A stretch of 12,811 bases of DNA from an uncultured Bacilli bacterium (lineage in GTDB: Bacteria > Bacillota_I > Bacilli_A > RF39 > UBA660). Each line of letters opens with the position of its first letter. Position 1 is the stretch's first letter. Below the pieces are notes generated by a model that saw only the letters and a list, made by a program, of their open reading frames with translations, did not search any database and was not told the DNA's origin. The stretch is taken from assembly GCA_910587535.1 (NCBI GenBank), contig CAJUKM010000016.1, forward strand, positions 1-12,811. The letters are read 5' to 3'. Of the stretch, positions 5,782 through 12,811 are shown piece by piece. Made by a program: the position numbers and the translations under genes.

Positions 5782-6336
5782 ATGAAGAAGAAGGAAAGTA
5801 AAACAGATGTAATATATATAGTCTTATCACATACGGGTACTGTTTTATCTAGATTGATTAAAACTTTTACTAGAGCAGAATATTCCCATGTATCGATATC
5901 GTTAGATAAAAATCTGGAAAAGATGTATAGTTTTGGAAGAATCAATCCATACAATCCATTCTATGCTGGATTTGTTCACGAAAAAATACACAGTGGAACG
6001 TTTAAAAGATTCAAAGAGACAAAAGCAGAAGTTTATTCCCTTCCCGTAACACCTAAGCAATTTGAAAAGATTCAAATAGTTTTAAATCAAATGATTGAAG
6101 AAAAAGAAGCCTATTCTTTCAATATTGTAGGCCTTTTTGCGAACGGTCTAAACATCAAATATAGACATAGGCACAGTTTCTATTGTGCTGAATTTGTCAA
6201 ATATTTACTTGATAGAGCAGAAGTCGATTTAGCTTTGCCAGACATAGTAAAGCCGAAAGATTTTATTCTTCCAAATAAGATGAATTTGGAATATAAAGGA
6301 CTTCTCAGAAAATACAAAAGTAAGACTTTAAATTAG
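5782..6336 (+). CDS. Permuted papain-like (NlpC/P60-related, YiiX-type) amidase or peptidase
   Basis: The ATG follows GAGGAG (5770-5775). The 184-residue protein has the layout of circularly permuted NlpC/P60 enzymes, in which the His comes before the Cys. There is an entry segment DVIYIVLSHTGTVLSRLIK, then YSHVSISL with His36, and late in the chain FYCAEFVKYLL with Cys135. Such proteins cleave amide bonds in peptides, lipids or cell-wall material (family knowledge), but the substrate is unknown for most. There is no signal peptide or membrane segment, so action in the cytoplasm or at the inner membrane face is likely. It is the second gene of the dehydrogenase unit and ends in a terminator whose stem overlaps the stop codon. 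Confidence 0.72.
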   Translation: MKKKESKTDVIYIVLSHTGTVLSRLIKTFTRAEYSHVSISLDKNLEKMYSFGRINPYNPFYAGFVHEKIHSGTFKRFKETKAEVYSLPVTPKQFEKIQIVLNQMIEEKEAYSFNIVGLFANGLNIKYRHRHSFYCAEFVKYLLDRAEVDLALPDIVKPKDFILPNKMNLEYKGLLRKYKSKTLN

Positions 6337-6345
6337 TCTTTTTTT
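6322..6345 (+). terminator. Intrinsic terminator after the amidase gene
   Basis: AAGACT (6322-6327) pairs with AGTCTT (6335-6340) around a 7-nt loop, and the T-run continues to 6345. The stop codon TAG (6334-6336) is at the edge of the 3' arm. The lower stem is identical to that of the terminator at 1536-1576. Confidence 0.75.
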
Positions 6346-6371
6346 GTCTTTATTTTTACGAGAATATATTT

Positions 6372-6377
6372 TATAAT
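6372..6377 (+). promoter_or_regulatory. Possible promoter of the patatin-asnS pair
   Basis: A perfect TATAAT lies 22 bases before the patatin start and just after a terminator, so a promoter is expected here. The -35 at the right distance (TTTATT, 6349-6354) is poor. Confidence 0.4.
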
Positions 6378-6399
6378 TATTTTATATCGGAGGTGAATT

Positions 6400-7446
6400 A
6401 TGATTGGACTAGCTTTAGAAGGCGGAGGCGCTAAAGGTGCATATCAAGCGGGAGCTTACATGGCTATGAAAAAATGTGGCATCAAGGTAAACGCTGTAGC
6501 AGGGACTAGTATAGGTTCCTTCAATGGAGCTCTAATCGCATCTCACGACGAAGACAAAATGATTAAACTTTGGAAAGATGCAACGATGTCTGAGCTTCTT
6601 GGAATCGATGATACAAAAGCTCGAGAGATACTAGCATCAGGTGTAACTTTTAAAAAGCTCAAGACTTCTTTCACCGAAATCTATAAAGTTTTTAAAAGTA
6701 GAGGATTGGATATGAGTAATTATAGAGCTTTAGTTCGAAACTCCGTAGATGAAGAAAAACTTCGAAAAAGTAATATCTCTTTTGGACTTACCACTGTCAG
6801 AGTCGAAACGTTATCTCCATTAGAAAAATTTATAGATGAAATCCCAGATGGAAAAGTTCACGATTATATAGTAGCGAGCTCGTTTCTGCCTGTTTTTAAA
6901 AAAGAAAAATTGATAGACGATGGATACTATCTCGATGGAGGATTTTATAATTTATCCCCAGTCGATATGTTAGAAAAAATAGGATGCGATCAGATTTATG
7001 TCATAAATATAAGAGGATTGGGTATTAGAAAACCTCATTTTAAAAAGAAAGCAGAGATAATAGAGATTAAACCTAAAAATAATCTTGGAAGCATGATCAT
7101 CTTCGACAAAGCTACAACTGAGGCTAACATCAAAAGAGGTTACTTAGATACGCTTAGAGTTTTAAAAAAGATAGATGGAATAAATTATTACTTCAATAAA
7201 AGATCTAAATGGTACTATAAAAGATTAAATCATAATGTAGATCCAAAATTATACAAAGCTGCTAGTGCTCTCTTAGGAGGAACTTCTATCCAAGATACAA
7301 CTATTAAAGCGTTAGAATATGTACTGAAAAAAGAAAAAAAATCCGATTTGGTGAGATACAAACATTTCGAAGTCATCAATCTCTCTAAAAATAAATTTGG
7401 AGAAAACATAATATATAAATATGTCGGCAAACTCGGAATATGGTAA
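6400..7446 (+). CDS. Patatin-like phospholipase (RssA/YjjU-type serine lipid hydrolase)
   Basis: This is a lipid acyl hydrolase using a Ser-Asp dyad. ATG 6400 follows CGGAGGTG (6389-6396). The 348-residue product opens with the oxyanion-hole motif GGGAKGAYQAGA (8-19). The nucleophile elbow is GTSIGS with Ser37, and the catalytic acid is Asp179 in DGG (179-181). All three patatin motifs are present, so it should be active. There is no signal peptide, which fits a cytoplasmic enzyme acting on the inner membrane leaflet. The C-terminal 150 residues are basic and contain a Lys/Tyr-rich stretch that may bind membrane. The asnS start lies 11 bases after its stop, so the two are probably cotranscribed. 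The physiological lipid is unknown. Confidence 0.9.
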   Translation: MIGLALEGGGAKGAYQAGAYMAMKKCGIKVNAVAGTSIGSFNGALIASHDEDKMIKLWKDATMSELLGIDDTKAREILASGVTFKKLKTSFTEIYKVFKSRGLDMSNYRALVRNSVDEEKLRKSNISFGLTTVRVETLSPLEKFIDEIPDGKVHDYIVASSFLPVFKKEKLIDDGYYLDGGFYNLSPVDMLEKIGCDQIYVINIRGLGIRKPHFKKKAEIIEIKPKNNLGSMIIFDKATTEANIKRGYLDTLRVLKKIDGINYYFNKRSKWYYKRLNHNVDPKLYKAASALLGGTSIQDTTIKALEYVLKKEKKSDLVRYKHFEVINLSKNKFGENIIYKYVGKLGIW

Positions 7447-7457
7447 GGAATGATAAT

Positions 7458-8831
7458 ATGGAAATTAAAAAACTGAACGAAAAATATAAAGATTTTATTG
7501 GAAAAAGTGTAACTGTTTGTGGGTGGATTAAAAATCATCGAACGAGTTCTAACGTAGGCTTCATAGATTTTAACGATGGAACAGGATTCAAAGGAATTCA
7601 GCTGGTTTATAGTAAAGATAATGAGAATTATGAAAGTCTTTCTCATTTGAGAGTCGGAAGTGCGCTTCGCGTAACCGGAATAGTTAGAGAATCCGATGGC
7701 GAAAAACAGGCTTTTGAAGTCGAAATAGAAAGTTATATTTTAGAGGGTGATGCCCAAGAAGACTATCCGATTCAACCGAAAAGACATTCTAGAGAATTTT
7801 TAAGAGAACAGGCCTATTTAAGGCCGAGAACAAATCTCTTCAACGCAGTCTTTAGAATTAGAAGCCTCGCTTCATTTGCCATTCACGAATATTTTCAAAA
7901 AAACGGATATATGTATGTCCATACCCCAATTTTAACGGCGAGTGACTGTGAAGGCGCTGGCGAAATGTTCCAAGTAACTACCCTCGACTTAGATAAACTA
8001 AGAGGAGTCGATGAAATAGATTTTTCTAAAGATTTTTTCGGAAAAAAGACAGGACTTACTGTATCTGGTCAACTAGAGGCAGAAACGTTTGCTATGGCCT
8101 TCAGCAAAGTATACACATTTGGTCCGACTTTTAGGGCAGAGAACTCAAATACTACTTCTCACTTAGCAGAATTCTGGATGATGGAACCTGAAATCGCTTT
8201 CTGCGATCTCGAAGGACTGATGGATATAGAAGAAGAGATGCTCAAATACGTCATAAACTACTGTCTCGAAAACGGTAAAGAAGAGATGGCATTTCTAGAT
8301 GAATTTGTCGAAAAAGGCCTCATTAATAAGCTTACTAAACTGGTTAAATCCGATTTTAAAAGAATTTCTCACGAAGAAGTAATCACTATATTAAAAAATG
8401 CCGATGTTAAATGGCAATTCGCTCCAGAGTACGGTGAAGATATCGCCAAGGAACACGAAAAATACATAACAGAGTATTTCGACGGACCAGTATTCATTAC
8501 GAACTGGCCAAAAGATATAAAAGCATTTTACATGAAACAAAATGATGATGGTAAAACTGTCAGAGCAGTAGATCTAGAAGTTCCTGGAATCGGTGAGTTG
8601 ATGGGCGGAAGTCAAAGAGAAGAAGATTACGATAAATTGGTAGCTAGAATGCATGAGCTTGGCATGGATGAACATGAGATGGAATGGTACATAAACTTAA
8701 GAAAATATGGAACTTGTACACATTCTGGATTCGGAATGGGATTTGAAAGATTGGTCATGTATTTAACAGGTATAGAAAATATCAGAGATGTAATCCCTTA
8801 TTTTAGAACTCCAAATAACTGTGACTTTTAA
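7458..8831 (+). CDS. asnS: Asparaginyl-tRNA synthetase
   Basis: This class II synthetase attaches Asn to tRNA-Asn in the cytoplasm. ATG 7458 is chosen because TAAGGAATGAT lies just upstream; an ATG at 7440 overlaps the end of the patatin gene and adds six residues without a ribosome site. The 457-residue product starts with the OB-fold anticodon-binding domain (SVTVCGWIKNHRTSSNVGFI, about 17-36). The class II core follows, with motif 2 FRAENS (225-230) and motif 3 GFGMGFERL (424-432). It ends in the characteristic ENIRDVIPYFRTP tail seen in AsnRS. Length and motifs are complete. No T-box leader is seen upstream, so expression probably follows the patatin promoter. An intrinsic terminator stands 15 bases downstream. 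Confidence 0.96.
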   Translation: MEIKKLNEKYKDFIGKSVTVCGWIKNHRTSSNVGFIDFNDGTGFKGIQLVYSKDNENYESLSHLRVGSALRVTGIVRESDGEKQAFEVEIESYILEGDAQEDYPIQPKRHSREFLREQAYLRPRTNLFNAVFRIRSLASFAIHEYFQKNGYMYVHTPILTASDCEGAGEMFQVTTLDLDKLRGVDEIDFSKDFFGKKTGLTVSGQLEAETFAMAFSKVYTFGPTFRAENSNTTSHLAEFWMMEPEIAFCDLEGLMDIEEEMLKYVINYCLENGKEEMAFLDEFVEKGLINKLTKLVKSDFKRISHEEVITILKNADVKWQFAPEYGEDIAKEHEKYITEYFDGPVFITNWPKDIKAFYMKQNDDGKTVRAVDLEVPGIGELMGGSQREEDYDKLVARMHELGMDEHEMEWYINLRKYGTCTHSGFGMGFERLVMYLTGIENIRDVIPYFRTPNNCDF

Positions 8832-8846
8832 GAAATCTATAAATAA

Positions 8847-8877
8847 TTTGCGAAAAGTAACTTTCCGCAAACTTTTC
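8847..8877 (+). terminator. Intrinsic terminator of asnS
   Basis: TTTGCG (8847-8852) pairs with CGCAAA (8866-8871). The stem continues after one mismatch with AAAG/CTTT around a TAA loop, and ACTTTTC follows. Confidence 0.7.
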
Positions 8878-8878
8878 A

Positions 8879-8907
8879 TTGTAAAAACGACTATTGTATG
8901 TTATATT
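8879..8907 (+). promoter_or_regulatory. Promoter of tRNA-Met
   Basis: The -35 is TTGTAA (8879-8884), with a 17-bp spacer and an extended -10 of TG (8899-8900) plus TATATT (8902-8907). The tRNA starts 17 bases later, leaving a short 5' leader. Confidence 0.7.
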
Positions 8908-8923
8908 AATGTTGTTCAGTTAT

Positions 8924-9000
8924 GGCGGTGTAGCTCAGTTGGCTAGAGCGATCGGTTCATACCCGATAGGTCGGGAGTTCGACCCTCTCCGCCGCTACCA
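8924..9000 (+). tRNA. tRNA-Met (anticodon CAT), elongator type
   Basis: The 77-nt cloverleaf is complete. The acceptor arm is GGCGGTG with CGCCGCT (G1-U72 and U6-G67 wobble pairs), the D arm GCTC/GAGC, the anticodon arm ATCGG/CCGAT around TTCATAC with CAT at 8958-8960, and the T arm GGGAG/CTCTC with TTCGACC. CCA is encoded. It lacks the three G-C pairs of the anticodon stem and the 1-72 mismatch of initiator tRNA. Overall it follows the Bacillus elongator tRNA-Met pattern, so the initiator is excluded and tRNA-Ile2 (lysidine) is unlikely. Confidence 0.93.
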
Positions 9001-9012
9001 AATTGAATGACT

Positions 9013-9059
9013 ACTCATATTAATGAGTGATAAAAAGACGACTAAAAAAAGTCGTTTTT
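9013..9059 (+). terminator. Hairpin plus terminator after tRNA-Met
   Basis: ACTCAT (9013-9018) and ATGAGT (9023-9028) form a first small hairpin. ACGACT (9038-9043) and AGTCGT (9050-9055) form a second one followed by T's to 9059, the actual intrinsic terminator of the tRNA transcript. Confidence 0.75.
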
Positions 9060-9083
9060 ATAATTTTTAAATAGCAAAAAATG

Positions 9084-9092
9084 TGTTATAAT
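9084..9092 (+). promoter_or_regulatory. Extended -10 promoter of the two-gene accessory unit
   Basis: TG (9084-9085), T, then a perfect TATAAT (9087-9092), about 20 bases before the start codon at 9114. The leader of this transcript is short. Confidence 0.6.
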
Positions 9093-9113
9093 ATAGCAGA
9101 AGGATGTGTACAG

Positions 9114-10019
9114 ATGAAAAGAATAATACTAGTTGGGGTTTGTATTTTAGCTATAATTGCTTCTATCTTATTATCTAAGTTTAATCAGAAAACTGAGAAC
9201 TATGAAATAGGGGAAGACTTTAAAATAAACATGAAAGAGATGAGCTATTGTTCAAACGAAATCTTCGAATATGATGAAAGAGATGGAGAGACAATATATC
9301 TTTTGTGTTTAAGCGAAATTAAAATAGAAGATTCTAAAAGAGAAGTTACATTTTACGATTATCTAGATCAAAAAAATAACTCACTTGAAGATACAATAGA
9401 AAAAATTACATCTAAATTAAAAGCAGTAGAATCTAATGCAGATGGACTATGGACTCTTTATATGGATACAGATAAAAATATATCTGATGGCTCTCTATCT
9501 CTTATAAAGTGTAATGGTGAAGATAATAAAGATATCTATTTTTCTAAGGAAAATTTGAATACGACTACTATTGAATCCCTAGGACTCTGCCAAAATAAAC
9601 AAGTAATAGAAGAAAAACCAGAATTATATCTAAATATTTCCGCTAAAAAAGACTGTACCGAAGATCCAGCTATTTATTTAGAAAAAGATGGTAAAAAAGT
9701 GTTTACGAGCTGTATAGATTCTATAGACGTCGAAGAAAAGGATAATCCTTCAAAAACTCTAAATAATTATCTAAACGAAGATATTTTGAGGCTAGATAAT
9801 ATTCTCGAACACTTAGAACTTAGTAGCAGCCTAAATGACGGGGGAACAAACATATATAAGAGTAAAGATCAAAATGAATTTTCAAATATAGGCATGACTA
9901 TCGTCAAATGTCATCGCATGCAAGCGGATGGGAATTTTAATGATGATATATATATAGGACCTATGGATTTAGAGTATAGAGAAGATTTTTGTGTCGATAA
10001 AGAGATTTTTCCAGAATAA
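9114..10019 (+). CDS. Membrane-anchored protein with two tandem four-cysteine domains, unknown function
   Basis: ATG 9114 follows AGAAGGA (9098-9104). An in-frame ATG at 9081 lies upstream of the -10 box and is rejected. The 301-residue product starts with KR and a hydrophobic helix (about 4-22); no lipobox is present, so it should stay anchored with the rest outside. The outer part is acidic and consists of two related halves, about 37-160 and 172-293. Cysteines fall at 46, 65, 133 and 159 in the first half and at 181, 200, 266 and 293 in the second, with spacings 19-68-26 and 19-66-27. Around them recur a DG turn, a T/L-x-x-YL motif, I/V-K-C and DIY. This shows an internal duplication and suggests disulfides. 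I do not recognise the family. The broken kinase-like gene follows after 21 bases. Confidence 0.72.
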   Translation: MKRIILVGVCILAIIASILLSKFNQKTENYEIGEDFKINMKEMSYCSNEIFEYDERDGETIYLLCLSEIKIEDSKREVTFYDYLDQKNNSLEDTIEKITSKLKAVESNADGLWTLYMDTDKNISDGSLSLIKCNGEDNKDIYFSKENLNTTTIESLGLCQNKQVIEEKPELYLNISAKKDCTEDPAIYLEKDGKKVFTSCIDSIDVEEKDNPSKTLNNYLNEDILRLDNILEHLELSSSLNDGGTNIYKSKDQNEFSNIGMTIVKCHRMQADGNFNDDIYIGPMDLEYREDFCVDKEIFPE

Positions 10020-10040
10020 AAATTAAAGGAAGTGCTTTCT

Positions 10041-10849
10041 TTGAAACGTTTTAAAGGATATATGGATTTGTGTGAACTGCTAAATTTACCAGATAAAGAT
10101 TATGCATCGACCCCAGAATTATTCGAAGAACTTCATGATATTTTAAAAAACAGAAAAAATATTCACATGCTTAAATACGAACTAGGCAAATGGTTTGGAT
10201 TTAGTTTTGAATATAATGATGAAACATATTTCTTTTCTTTTGACGGGAGATAGAAGAAATAAGTTCTTTAATAGTAGAAGAGATATGCAAAGATTTAGAA
10301 GTACCTTGTGTTTCATACGATCTAGCAAAGATAGGAAATCTAAGAGGATTAGTTTCTAAGAATTTTAAAAAGCAAAATGCAAAATACATCTTAGGTGAAG
10401 ATATATTAGTCGATGCATATATAAAGGATATTTCATACAATGAAGAATTACTTTTATATAATGATTTAGAAGACATCTGGGCAGCATTAGAAGAACGGTA
10501 TAGTGCTAGAGAAGACATGCCAGCTATCGTTAATGTCAGAGCTTTTTATGCACCGCTATCTTTAATTCGTATTATTTTTACAGTAGACAGAAGCCCTACT
10601 TTTTTAACGAATAATAGGGTAGACATAAATATTAAGAAATTTCTTGCAACAAGTAGTAAAGAATTCAAAGACTCGTTATATGATAAACTATGGGTATTAA
10701 GCGAAGAAAATTCCGAAAGAATTTTAGATCGCCTCGAAAAGAAATTAGACTGGAAATTATCAAAAACTGACAGAATCCAAGTCAAGGCTAAAATATTATA
10801 TTATAAAAATGAATTAGAACACTTCATAAATTTAGGTAGAAACTTATAA
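10041..10849 (+). pseudogene. Frameshifted HipA/CtkA-like kinase relic
   Basis: TTG 10041 follows AAAGGAA at good spacing; GTG 10032 is too close to it. The first frame stops at TAG 10251-10253. The second frame (to TAA 10847-10849) has no start codon before a mid-domain ATG at 10517. Adding one G to the GGG at 10245-10247 joins them into about 269 residues reading ...FFSFDGEIEEISSLIVEE. The joined part resembles the N-lobe of HipA/CtkA-like kinases: an E-x-x-ia start, a helix, then VPCVSYDLA, G-LRGLVSKNF and YILGEDIL. Two features expected for activity are missing: the ATP-binding Lys of the FFK strand is Ser here, and no DRH-N catalytic loop is found between about 10500 and 10640, where a deletion is likely. 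The C-terminal helical region remains. It may be a decayed toxin or kinase; the family assignment is by pattern only. Confidence 0.55.
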
Positions 10850-10854
10850 ATATT

Positions 10855-10888
10855 ACAGAGGATGAATAAACAATATCTTCTGTTTTTT
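10855..10888 (+). terminator. Intrinsic terminator after the kinase relic
   Basis: ACAGAGGAT (10855-10863) pairs with ATCTTCTGT (10875-10883) over 9 bp with one G-U, and T's run to 10888. It closes the accessory unit that starts at 9084. Confidence 0.85.
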
Positions 10889-10890
10889 AT

Positions 10891-10919
10891 TTTAATATAG
10901 AAATAAAAAGTGATATAAT
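10891..10919 (+). promoter_or_regulatory. Promoter of the NatA/NatB-like operon
   Basis: A weak -35, TTTAAT (10891-10896), is followed by a 17-bp spacer and an extended -10 of TG (10911-10912) plus a perfect TATAAT (10914-10919). The start codon is 24 bases downstream. Confidence 0.6.
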
Positions 10920-10942
10920 ATTTTCGAAGGAAGGATATATAG

Positions 10943-11701
10943 ATGATAAAAGTTGAAAATATAACAAAAAAATTTATCAAAAACAAGAATAAAAGAGAAA
11001 AAGAAGAATTTTATGCTGATAAAAATATCTCCTTTGAAGCCAAAGATGGAGAGATTGTTGGGATATTAGGACCTAATGGTGCAGGAAAAACTACACTTTT
11101 GAGAATGATCGCAGGAATATTAGAACCAACTGACGGCACGATAGATTTCGATGGTTTAAATCACAAAAAGAATGAGATTGAAATAAAGAAAAAAATTGCG
11201 TATCTATCTGGTAATACTAAGCTCTACGACACTTTATCGACGTACGAATTATTATGGATGTGCGGTGAAATGTATGGAGTAACGAAAGACAAATTGGAAA
11301 CTAGAATAGAGGATATATCTAAAATTCTAAATTTGGAAGGATTTTTATACAATAAAATATCCAAACTTTCTACTGGTCAGACTCAAAGAGCTAACATAGC
11401 TAGATGTCTTGTCCATAATCCACAGTACTACATTTTAGATGAAGCAACGACAGGTTTAGATATCATCTCTAGCCAAATCATCTTAGATTTTATAAAAGAA
11501 GAAAGAAAAAAAGGGAAGACTATTTTATACTCTACTCACTATATGGAAGAAGCTGAAAATATTTGTGATCACGTTATAATGATAAATAAAGGAGAGATTA
11601 TCGACTCTGGTACTCCTAAAGAAATAAAAGAAAGAACAAACACAACTAATTTAAGAGATGCTTTCTTCAAATTGATCGGAGGTATAAAACATGAAGACTA
11701 A
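10943..11701 (+). CDS. ABC exporter ATP-binding protein, NatA-like
   Basis: This is the cytoplasmic ATPase of an export system; the best-known relatives pump sodium out of the cell (NatAB). ATG 10943 follows GAAGGA. The 252 residues contain Walker A GPNGAGKTT (43-51), signature LSTGQTQR (142-149), Walker B YYILDE (162-167), D-loop TGLD and switch His199 in STHYMEEAE. The usual Q-loop Gln is absent: the segment reads AYLSGNTKLYDTLS, a pattern that also occurs in NatA-type proteins as I recall them. A Lys-rich insertion (KNKNKREKEE, 14-23) sits between the first two strands. The stop overlaps the permease start by 11 bases, so the two are translationally coupled. Substrate (Na+, drug or peptide) is not proven. 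Confidence 0.88.
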   Translation: MIKVENITKKFIKNKNKREKEEFYADKNISFEAKDGEIVGILGPNGAGKTTLLRMIAGILEPTDGTIDFDGLNHKKNEIEIKKKIAYLSGNTKLYDTLSTYELLWMCGEMYGVTKDKLETRIEDISKILNLEGFLYNKISKLSTGQTQRANIARCLVHNPQYYILDEATTGLDIISSQIILDFIKEERKKGKTILYSTHYMEEAENICDHVIMINKGEIIDSGTPKEIKERTNTTNLRDAFFKLIGGIKHED

Positions 11702-12811
11702 CGTATGGAACATATTAAAAAAAGAATTAAAAGAATTGTTTAGGGATAAAAAATCTTTGGCAATGATGCTCATAATACCTCTATTTATTCCATTCATAGT
11801 GATTGGAATGTCAGCATTATTCGAAAGTCAGATGACTAAAGAGCCAGTAGAATACAATAAAATCGGATTTGCATATGAACTGAGTGACGAAGAAAGAACT
11901 ATCGCCGAAAATATGGATTTGGAAATTTTTGAGGGCAATGCTTCAGAATTAAAACAAAAAAGAGATTCTGGAGAAATATATTTATATATAACCAAGAACG
12001 GCGATACTTATACCATCAATTCTACCGACAACGATTCGAGCAGCTATGCACGCAATTTGATGAACTCATATTTCGAAACATATAAAAAAATACTTCAACA
12101 AAACTATCTCGAAGAAAATGAAATAGAGCCAGAAAAGGTATTGAACATAATCACAGTAGATGAAAATATAGAGAAGAAGGGAAATTATTTTGCAAGTTAT
12201 ATCCAAAATTATGCATTCCTGTTCATAATAATGGCTATTACGGTTTCAGCTACTTATCCGTCAACCGACAGCACTGCCGGCGAAAAAGAAAGAGGTACAC
12301 TCGAAACGCTTCTTACTTTTCCAATTCGAAGTAAAGATATAATAGTCGGTAAGTTTTTAGGAGTATCTGCTTCATCGATAATAACAGGATTTTTAAGCTT
12401 AATATTGGCAATCATATCGCTTTTAGTCGCAAACAGTATGTTTACAATTTTTGAAGGTATAAATATAGTTTACAACGTTCCTTCGATAATAGTTGCAATT
12501 CTAATAATAGTCGCATTTTCATTTTTCATAAGTGGTCTTTGTATTGCGATTGCTAGTAAATCGAAAAGTTTTAAGGAAGCTCAAAGTGCGTTGACTCCTC
12601 TAAACTTCATCACTTTCTTTCCAGGAATGATTGTGTTCATGATCGGAATAAAGTCATCTACAATTTTATCATTAGTGCCATTCTTAAATTATACGATGAT
12701 ATTTATAGATGTAGTAAACGGAAGTATAAAATATTTAGATATAATCTTAATGCTTCTCTCAACTATACTATACATATCGATAGTATTGATATATATTATA
12801 AAAGAATATAA
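11691..12811 (+). CDS. ABC exporter permease, NatB-like (3' partial)
   Basis: ATG 11691 lies inside the end of the ATPase gene and follows CGGAGG (11678-11683). The 373 visible residues begin with a cytoplasmic segment and a membrane helix (about 24-43). A large extracytoplasmic domain (about 45-168) follows, then a cluster of helices starting near 172. After the second helix comes AGEKERGTLETLLTFPI (196-212), the coupling-helix motif of NatB/ABC-2 exporters. At least five more hydrophobic segments follow, to the window end. The frame is open at 12811, so the C-terminus is missing only because of the window. Together with the upstream ATPase it forms a complete type of two-gene exporter; the transported compound is not known. 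Confidence 0.88.
   Translation, partial: MKTNVWNILKKELKELFRDKKSLAMMLIIPLFIPFIVIGMSALFESQMTKEPVEYNKIGFAYELSDEERTIAENMDLEIFEGNASELKQKRDSGEIYLYITKNGDTYTINSTDNDSSSYARNLMNSYFETYKKILQQNYLEENEIEPEKVLNIITVDENIEKKGNYFASYIQNYAFLFIIMAITVSATYPSTDSTAGEKERGTLETLLTFPIRSKDIIVGKFLGVSASSIITGFLSLILAIISLLVANSMFTIFEGINIVYNVPSIIVAILIIVAFSFFISGLCIAIASKSKSFKEAQSALTPLNFITFFPGMIVFMIGIKSSTILSLVPFLNYTMIFIDVVNGSIKYLDIILMLLSTILYISIVLIYIIKEY

Noticed and set aside
7230..7646. Minus-strand ORF of 138 codons
   Set aside because: It runs antisense across the end of the patatin gene and the start of asnS, both of which have clear family motifs.
8924..9000. tRNA-Met as attachment site of a genomic island at 9084-10888
   Set aside because: I saw no repeat of the tRNA 3' end downstream and no integrase gene; the unit has its own promoter and terminator and could be ordinary accessory DNA.
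10245..10253. Programmed -1 frameshift in the kinase-like gene
   Set aside because: No X-XXY-YYZ slippery heptamer is present at the frame overlap. The shift must happen after the TGA in the second frame, at the G-run. Loss of one G is simpler, and other lesions support decay.
10517..10849. Separate gene of 110 codons starting at ATG 10517
   Set aside because: The same frame is open and protein-like back to 10247, and there is no ribosome site before 10517, so it is the tail of the frameshifted gene.
1..12811. CRISPR array, rRNA or insertion sequence
   Set aside because: No regularly spaced repeats, no rRNA-like segments and no DDE or HUH transposase gene were seen.

Overview
The window looks like the chromosome of an AT-rich Gram-positive anaerobe (Bacillota, Clostridia or Tissierellia type). 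The basis is the strong AAGGAGG-type ribosome binding sites, hairpin-plus-T-run terminators, TGnTATAAT promoters, a Bacillus-like elongator tRNA-Met, a large serine recombinase, and AsnRS and NatAB-type transporter genes of Gram-positive character. The genus cannot be fixed from the sequence alone.

Region 1 (1 to about 3252) is the recombinase-bearing end of an integrated mobile element whose other end lies left of the window. It holds the tail of an unknown gene. An 894-base gene-free regulatory stretch follows, with two or three promoter-terminator modules, a pair of 15-bp inverted repeats and a folded RNA. Then come an unknown 179-aa protein, a 38-aa protein, and a 458-aa large serine recombinase that appears to start at a rare ATT codon. 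Only 34 bases after the recombinase stop the sequence switches to a minus-strand ABC permease that is cut off inside its conserved EAA region. The element has therefore inserted into a sulfonate/nitrate/thiamine-precursor-type importer.

Region 2 (about 3253 to 9060) is host housekeeping DNA. On the minus strand are the truncated permease and its ATPase. Divergently on the plus strand are a zinc alcohol/polyol dehydrogenase and a permuted-papain amidase, closed by a terminator. A patatin-like phospholipase and asparaginyl-tRNA synthetase form a second tight pair with their own terminator. A tRNA-Met(CAT) with its own promoter and terminator follows.

Region 3 (about 9084 to 10888) is a small accessory unit with its own promoter and terminator. 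One gene encodes a membrane-anchored protein made of two copies of a four-cysteine domain. The second is a frameshifted, core-deleted relative of HipA/CtkA-type kinases. Region 4 (10891 to the end) is a NatA/NatB-like ABC exporter operon; the permease runs off the window.

The most noteworthy points are the element-into-transporter junction, the ATT start of the recombinase, the folded RNA and repeated short-transcript modules in the element's leader, and the duplicated four-cysteine surface protein next to a dead kinase-like gene.
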